Source: Nitrospira sp. (GTDB lineage Bacteria; Nitrospirota; Nitrospiria; Nitrospirales; Nitrospiraceae). From it: a stretch of 64,000 bases of DNA. Positions 59,947-64,000 of the stretch are shown one piece after another. Each line of letters starts with the position of its first letter. Positions within the stretch are counted from its first letter, which is position 1. The stretch lies in contig CP126123.1 of assembly GCA_030123605.1 (NCBI GenBank), forward strand, positions 3,563,237 to 3,627,236, in the 5' to 3' direction. The position numbers and the translations under genes were made by a program. The notes under the pieces were generated by a model that was given only the letters and a program-made list of their open reading frames with translations, was not told where the DNA came from and searched no databases.

Positions 59947-61383
59947 ATGGGTGAGGATCTCCGAGGCAAAAGCCCCCTCTGTGTCGATCTTGATGGTACG
60001 CTCGTCAAGACCGACCTTCTGTGGGAGTCCCTGCTGGCGCTGCTCAAGCAGAGTCCGTTTCTGCTCTTTCAGCTTCCGTTCTGGTTGCTGAAAGGACGAG
60101 CCTATTTCAAGCATGAGATTGCCCGCCGGGTGACGCTCGACGTTGCCACGCTTCCTTATCACCAAGAATTGATCGAATTTCTCTCCAACGAGCGCCGAGC
60201 CGGCCGAGAACTGGTCCTTGCCACCGCGAGTCATATCACGTTTGCGCGAGCGGTCGCGGCCCATCTCAGACTCTTTGATGATCGGGTATTCGGCAGCGAT
60301 GCCTCGGTCAACCTCAAGGGGGCGCGCAAGGTCGCGCTCTTGGTCGAGCGATACGGTGTCCGCCGGTTCGCCTATGCGGGAAACTCAACGGCCGATCTGC
60401 CGGTGTGGGCCGAAGCGAATGAAGCGATCATCGTCAACGCGCCTGCCGGATTGGTGAACCGTGCGCAGGCGCTCACCACGGTCACCCGCGTCTTTACGGA
60501 GCCGGTGCAATGGCTGAAGCTCTTCGCGAAAGCCCTGCGCATGCATCAATGGGCGAAGAATGTGCTGATCTTTGTTCCAGTCATTGCCTCTCATCAATTC
60601 ACCAACAGTCGTATGATGGTCCAGGCTTGCCTCGCGTTCCTGGCCTTTAATCTTTCCGCTTCCTCCGTGTACATCCTGAATGATTGTCTCGACCTGGCCT
60701 CCGATCGCAGACATCCCCGGAAAATGCATCGCCCCTTTGCCTCCGGTCGTTTGCCCATTCCTTTCGGGCTCTTGTTGGCTGCCGGTTGTCTGCTCGGGGG
60801 AATTCTACTGACGTTGGCGCTCCCGCCTTTGTTCTGGCTCGTGCTGGTCGGCTATTTGGCCTTAACGACCGCCTATTCATTCTACCTGAAGCAGTTCGTG
60901 TTGCTGGACGTGATCCTGTTGGCGCAGCTCTATACCGTGCGGGTCTACGGAGGCGGAGCCGCGACCGGGGTGGTTCCGTCCCATTGGTTGCTGACGTTTT
61001 CGTTGTTTTTGTTCCTGAGCCTTGCTCTGGTCAAACGATTTACGGAACTGCGGCTCATGAACCAAGCCGACGGTAAGGAGTTGTATGGACGTGGCTATTG
61101 GGTGACGGATCAGGAGTATATTTCGAGCATCGGTTCGGCAAGCGGCCTGCTGGCCGTGCTGGTGTTGGCGCTGTATATCAGCAGCAAGGAGGTGTTGCTG
61201 CTGTATTCTCATGCGGAGGTGCTGTGGCTGGTCTGTCCGGTGATGTTGTATTGGATCAGTCGGGTCTGGATGCTGGCCTACCGAAACAAGATGGACGACG
61301 ATCCGGTCGTCTTTGCCGTTCGGGATCCCAAAAGTTATGTCATGGCGGCGATGATCGGTGCCATTCTTTTCTTCGCAAAGTGA
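59947..61383 (+). CDS. HAD phosphatase-UbiA prenyltransferase fusion
   Basis: A 478-residue two-domain protein. Residues 10-190 are a HAD-like phosphatase (DLDGTLVKTD with the nucleophilic Asp, then VLATASH, KG.. and AYAGNSTADLPVW). Residues 195-478 form a UbiA membrane domain of about eight helices with RMHQWAKNVLIF and the metal-diphosphate motif NDCLDLASDRRHP, plus a second region around FTELRLMNQAD. UbiA homologues with this pairing resemble decaprenyl-phosphate phosphoribose synthase systems, in which a phosphatase follows the prenyl transfer. Substrate unproven. Confidence 0.88.
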   Translation: MGEDLRGKSPLCVDLDGTLVKTDLLWESLLALLKQSPFLLFQLPFWLLKGRAYFKHEIARRVTLDVATLPYHQELIEFLSNERRAGRELVLATASHITFARAVAAHLRLFDDRVFGSDASVNLKGARKVALLVERYGVRRFAYAGNSTADLPVWAEANEAIIVNAPAGLVNRAQALTTVTRVFTEPVQWLKLFAKALRMHQWAKNVLIFVPVIASHQFTNSRMMVQACLAFLAFNLSASSVYILNDCLDLASDRRHPRKMHRPFASGRLPIPFGLLLAAGCLLGGILLTLALPPLFWLVLVGYLALTTAYSFYLKQFVLLDVILLAQLYTVRVYGGGAATGVVPSHWLLTFSLFLFLSLALVKRFTELRLMNQADGKELYGRGYWVTDQEYISSIGSASGLLAVLVLALYISSKEVLLLYSHAEVLWLVCPVMLYWISRVWMLAYRNKMDDDPVVFAVRDPKSYVMAAMIGAILFFAK

Positions 61384-61396
61384 CGCGCGTACCCCG

Positions 61397-62131
61397 TTAA
61401 ATTCCCCACCCCCCGCTGAGGTGTAGGTTGGCGCCGTTGACGTAACGTGCCCCCTCGCTCAGCAAATACCGCACGGCTGCCACTGTGTCCGCCACGCTGC
61501 CGACATACCCGGCCGGAATGCGTTTGACTACTCCCGCCAATTCCTCAGGCGACGCACTACCGGAATCGATGAAGCCTGGAGAGATAGCGTTGACCGTGAT
61601 GCCATGGGGGGCGAGCAGTTTCGCCAGGGTGCGTGTCAGGATGAGCACCCCGGCCTTAGCGATGTAGTGTCCCGTCACCTCCGGCTGGGCCACCATCTGG
61701 TCGGCATTGGCCATGCTGAAGGTAATGATCCGGCCCCGCTTTCTCGCCTTCATGCCCGCCGCCGCTGCCTGCGCGAGGTAAAAAATGGGATGCAGGTTTC
61801 CGTCGAACATTTCGCGCCAGCCCGCGGTCGTTTCATCGAAGAGGTTTACGCGATGGTAGGGGCCGGCCCCGTTGATCAGCGCGTCGATCCTGCCCCACTT
61901 CCCCTCGACCTGCGAGACCAACTGCTTGGCTGCCTCCGGATCGGACACGTCGCATTGCAGAACGAGGGCCTGCCCGCCGCGGGCCACGATCGCCTTGCCG
62001 GTCTCATCCGCCGCTGCGGCACTGGTGCGGTAACAGATGGCGACGGACCACTGTTGCGCGGCAAGATCGAGCGCGACGGCCCGCCCGATTCCCTTCGCTC
62101 CGCCGGTGATGAGGGCGACGTTGTTCGACAT
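61397..62131 (-). CDS. Short-chain dehydrogenase (FabG-like)
   Basis: A 244-residue classical SDR. The cofactor motif is TGGAKGIGRA (residues 9-18), the NAG is NGAGPYH, the serine lies in TFSMANAD and the Tyr/Lys in GHYIAKAG. C-terminal YVNGANLHLSGGWGI is typical of FabG-like enzymes (the GGW end binds the tetramer). It ends a four-gene minus-strand operon behind TIGR04282/TIGR04283-like genes, 10 bases after the former. Substrate unknown. Confidence 0.88.
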   Translation of the reverse strand: MSNNVALITGGAKGIGRAVALDLAAQQWSVAICYRTSAAAADETGKAIVARGGQALVLQCDVSDPEAAKQLVSQVEGKWGRIDALINGAGPYHRVNLFDETTAGWREMFDGNLHPIFYLAQAAAAGMKARKRGRIITFSMANADQMVAQPEVTGHYIAKAGVLILTRTLAKLLAPHGITVNAISPGFIDSGSASPEELAGVVKRIPAGYVGSVADTVAAVRYLLSEGARYVNGANLHLSGGWGI

Positions 62132-62141
62132 GGATCCCCCG

Positions 62142-62894
62142 TTAAGGTTGCCTGGTTCGAAGTCGTTTCGCGAGCAATTCCAACGTGCCCGCCGTTCTCA
62201 TCGAAAACACCCGCTCTTGTTTGGGGCGTTTCTTATCCACTGCGCAGGCGTCGATCAAGGCTTGGAGATCGTCGAGAGTATCGATGTCCCTCCATGTCGG
62301 CAGGAGCGTTGTCCTTAACCTCGCTGCCGCAGCCTTCTGCTGCGTGAGCGCCAACACCTGATCGGTCGACCAGGGCATATCCGTGAATAGAGTGGGGCAA
62401 GGTTTGGTCAAGCCGATCAAATAGTACCCGCCGTCCTTGGCCGGACCGATCACCAGATCATGTTGCGCGAATGATCCGATTGCATCGCGGTAATGCGTGA
62501 GTGGCAGCGACGGCACATCGGTGCCGACGAGGCAGACTTGCCGATAGCCGTGTGAAAAGAGGCGGTCGAATGCCTGCTGCATCCGGGCGCCGAGGTCTTC
62601 GCCCTGTTGGTCGAGGAGCGTGACTCCATGGCGAGCCTCCATGATCTTGAAAAAGACGTGGGCGCTCGATGGAGCACAGGCAAGAAAACGATCAACCGGA
62701 AGCGTGAATTTGCCGACGGCGGCTTTGGTCCGTTCGAGTGTGTCGAGGACGAAGCTTCCATGGAGCGTCGCAGCCTCGTCCTCGGTCAGCGCGGGACAGA
62801 GCCGTGTTTTAACCTGTCCCGGGACGGGAGCCTTGGCGAAGATGACCAGGGCTACCGATCCCTTCTTCTGCCGCTCCGACGCCTGACCGTTCAT
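62142..62894 (-). CDS. TIGR04282-family nucleotidyl/glycosyltransferase
   Basis: A 250-residue GT-A-fold protein with the N-terminal nucleotide-binding ALVIFAKAPVPGQVKTRLCP (blocks FAKAPVPGQVKTRL), which is the diagnostic start of the DUF2064/TIGR04282 family ('arsenosugar biosynthesis' named). Later GTDVPSLPLTHY and GPAKDGGYYLIGL hold the acidic metal site. In many genomes this gene sits directly beside a TIGR04283 glycosyltransferase, as here (stop and start 4 bp apart). No arsenic genes are nearby in the window, so the biosynthetic label should not be taken literally. Confidence 0.88.
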   Translation of the reverse strand: MNGQASERQKKGSVALVIFAKAPVPGQVKTRLCPALTEDEAATLHGSFVLDTLERTKAAVGKFTLPVDRFLACAPSSAHVFFKIMEARHGVTLLDQQGEDLGARMQQAFDRLFSHGYRQVCLVGTDVPSLPLTHYRDAIGSFAQHDLVIGPAKDGGYYLIGLTKPCPTLFTDMPWSTDQVLALTQQKAAAARLRTTLLPTWRDIDTLDDLQALIDACAVDKKRPKQERVFSMRTAGTLELLAKRLRTRQP

Positions 62895-62898
62895 GCCT

Positions 62899-63681
62899 TC
62901 ATCTCACCATGGCGTAAAAATGTTGCAGTCGATGGGGGCTCACCCCGATCCAGTACAGGAAGCGCAGGGTCCACATCAACAGAATTGTGCGGAGGGGGCC
63001 GTTCTGTTCCCACCGGCGGAAGGACGTCACCACACACTCCGTCAGCGGGGCGAGGTGCCCGGTCCGTTTGAGGCGGCGTGTCAGCTCGATGTCTTCCATG
63101 AGAGGAATGTCCGCGAATCCTCCGATCCGTTCAAAGACCTCGCGCCGCACGAAGAGGACCTGGTCGCCCGTGGCGATGCCGCTCAGGCGGGAGCGCAGGT
63201 TCATCATGGTCTCGATGATACGTGCCGACAGGCGATCGGAGTCGAAGCGAACATTGAACCGTCCGCCGATGCAGGCGCGGTCGGAAAGCGCCTCCGTGAC
63301 GGCATGCCTGGCATCGGGCGGGAGGTGGGTATCGGCATGGAGGAACAGCAGCACGTCGCACCGGCCGGTTGCCGCGCCGGCGTTGAGCTGGCGGGCGCGC
63401 CCTGGTGAGGCTGACAGGAGACGAATCGAAGCGGGCGGCACTGGAGGGGCGCCGAAGGGGGCTGTCTGAAGAGGAGTCGCGAACGATTCGACAATGGAAC
63501 GGGTCTGATCGGAACTGCCGCCGTCCACGACGACGAGGTCGTCGAAACCGAGCGAGGCGGTGTGAGCGAGGGTCCGGCCGATCACCTTGGCTTCATTCAA
63601 GACCGGGATGATGACGGCGATCGTCAACGCGGCGGGACGGAGAACGACAGGTTCAGCAGCCTGCTCCATGGTTTGGAGCAC
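62899..63681 (-). CDS. TIGR04283-family glycosyltransferase
   Basis: A 260-residue GT2-fold enzyme. IAVIIPVLNEAKVIGRTLAH, then VDGGSSDQT and FLHADTHLPPDA (the DxD-equivalent) are present, with GRARQLNAGAA and the acceptor helix MEDIELTRRLKRTG. It matches the TIGR04283 family that pairs with TIGR04282. GTG at 63681 has GAGGA seven bases upstream, though the ATG at 63669 is also possible. Likely the second step of an unknown small-molecule glycosylation. Confidence 0.88.
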   Translation of the reverse strand: MLQTMEQAAEPVVLRPAALTIAVIIPVLNEAKVIGRTLAHTASLGFDDLVVVDGGSSDQTRSIVESFATPLQTAPFGAPPVPPASIRLLSASPGRARQLNAGAATGRCDVLLFLHADTHLPPDARHAVTEALSDRACIGGRFNVRFDSDRLSARIIETMMNLRSRLSGIATGDQVLFVRREVFERIGGFADIPLMEDIELTRRLKRTGHLAPLTECVVTSFRRWEQNGPLRTILLMWTLRFLYWIGVSPHRLQHFYAMVR

Positions 63682-63690
63682 CGTCGGTCC

Positions 63691-64000
63691 TCAGGCCGCC
63701 CGTTTCGGTTCGTTGAACATGAAGTACATTACGATGGCGATGGTGGACCAGAACACCACCTGCTTGTGCCAGAATAAGACCTCTCCATAGTGGAAAAACG
63801 CCAAGCTGATCAGAATGGAGCCCGCCATCAAGGAATAACGGATGGTCGGATTTTCGACCACGGCGTTGGCCCAGACCGCGATGCCGCCGAAGTAGATCAA
63901 CAGCGGAACCACGTTGATTTCGAATCCTCCGCTGATCGACAGAAACACGTTCAGGAAGCCGATGAACATCAAGGCCGTGCCGATCATCATGCCGACGACA
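63691..64000 (-). CDS. Small integral membrane protein (possibly partial)
   Basis: At least 99 residues, starting MMIGTALMFIGFLNVFLSI if the ATG at 63990 is used; the frame stays open to the window edge, so the true start may lie outside. Three or four hydrophobic segments (GTALMFIGFLNVFLSI, VPLLIYFGGIAVWANAVV, SLMAGSILISLAFFHYG, WSTIAIVMYFMF) are separated by short loops. It ends MFNEPKRAA. It heads the TIGR04283-TIGR04282-SDR operon, 9 bases away. Function unknown. Confidence 0.65.
   Translation of the reverse strand, partial: VVGMMIGTALMFIGFLNVFLSISGGFEINVVPLLIYFGGIAVWANAVVENPTIRYSLMAGSILISLAFFHYGEVLFWHKQVVFWSTIAIVMYFMFNEPKRAA

Overview
The window looks like chromosome from a high-GC, Gram-negative bacterium. 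Outer-membrane barrels (BamA/TamA-type, FadL-type, DUF481), several lipoproteins and a PBP1B-type murein synthase show the two-membrane envelope. The style of many conserved hypotheticals, the HAD-UbiA fusion and the structured intergenic repeats make a Nitrospira-like (Nitrospirota) genome my best guess. That is inference from resemblance, not from a marker gene; no rRNA, tRNA, CRISPR array, prophage or complete insertion sequence was seen.

Layout. 0-3 kb: divergent flavoprotein (partial), inorganic pyrophosphatase and a DEAD-box RNA helicase. 3-7.6 kb: a sigma-54 enhancer-binding regulator followed on the same strand by a secreted TPR protein and a small membrane protein, each preceded by a near-identical 77-bp leader with a -24/-12-like motif. 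7.9-13.8 kb: SF2 helicase, a degenerate AAA+ fragment, a mini zinc protein, release factor 3, a repeat-rich spacer and a YihY/BrkB protein. 14-16.3 kb: a patatin-like phospholipase behind a textbook sigma-54 promoter, and a small exported protein. 16.5-19.8 kb: a decayed accessory island with an AT-rich HNH endonuclease, a 5'-truncated HNH gene, the tail of a DNA methylase, a Fic toxin with a separate antitoxin, and a VF530-type remnant. 19.8-34.8 kb: mostly housekeeping and envelope genes (SUI1, acyltransferase, AlkC-like, SDR, aldo/keto reductase, BamA/TamA-like, GNAT plus C39-like peptidase plus flavoprotein, nitrilase, Na+/H+ antiporter plus AsmA-like protein).

34.75-34.97 kb holds a 216-bp structured element with 21-bp terminal inverted repeats. 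It lies exactly between convergent genes and its ends supply both TAA stop codons. 35-54 kb: BON lipoprotein, second BaiN-type flavoprotein, DUF481 barrel, lipoproteins, SDR, DUF4832 protein, FKBP isomerase, glutathionyl-hydroquinone reductase, SSS symporter, hybrid histidine kinase, FadL-like channel, PBP1B and bactofilin.

54-59 kb: a signalling operon with a receiver-only regulator, a histidine kinase carrying an N-terminal Rossmann domain, a second Cache/HAMP/PAS kinase and a secreted c-type haem (Tll0287-like) protein, behind a sigma-54-like promoter. The domain set suggests redox or haem sensing. 59.3-64 kb: BolA plus monothiol glutaredoxin, HAD-UbiA prenyltransferase, and an operon of SDR, TIGR04282, TIGR04283 and a membrane protein.

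The most interesting threads are the sigma-54 circuitry (regulator, duplicated leaders, two further promoters), the stop-codon-supplying palindromic element, the Rossmann-histidine-kinase fusion, and the Fic module in the decayed island. All functional statements rest on reading motifs by eye; no database search was run.
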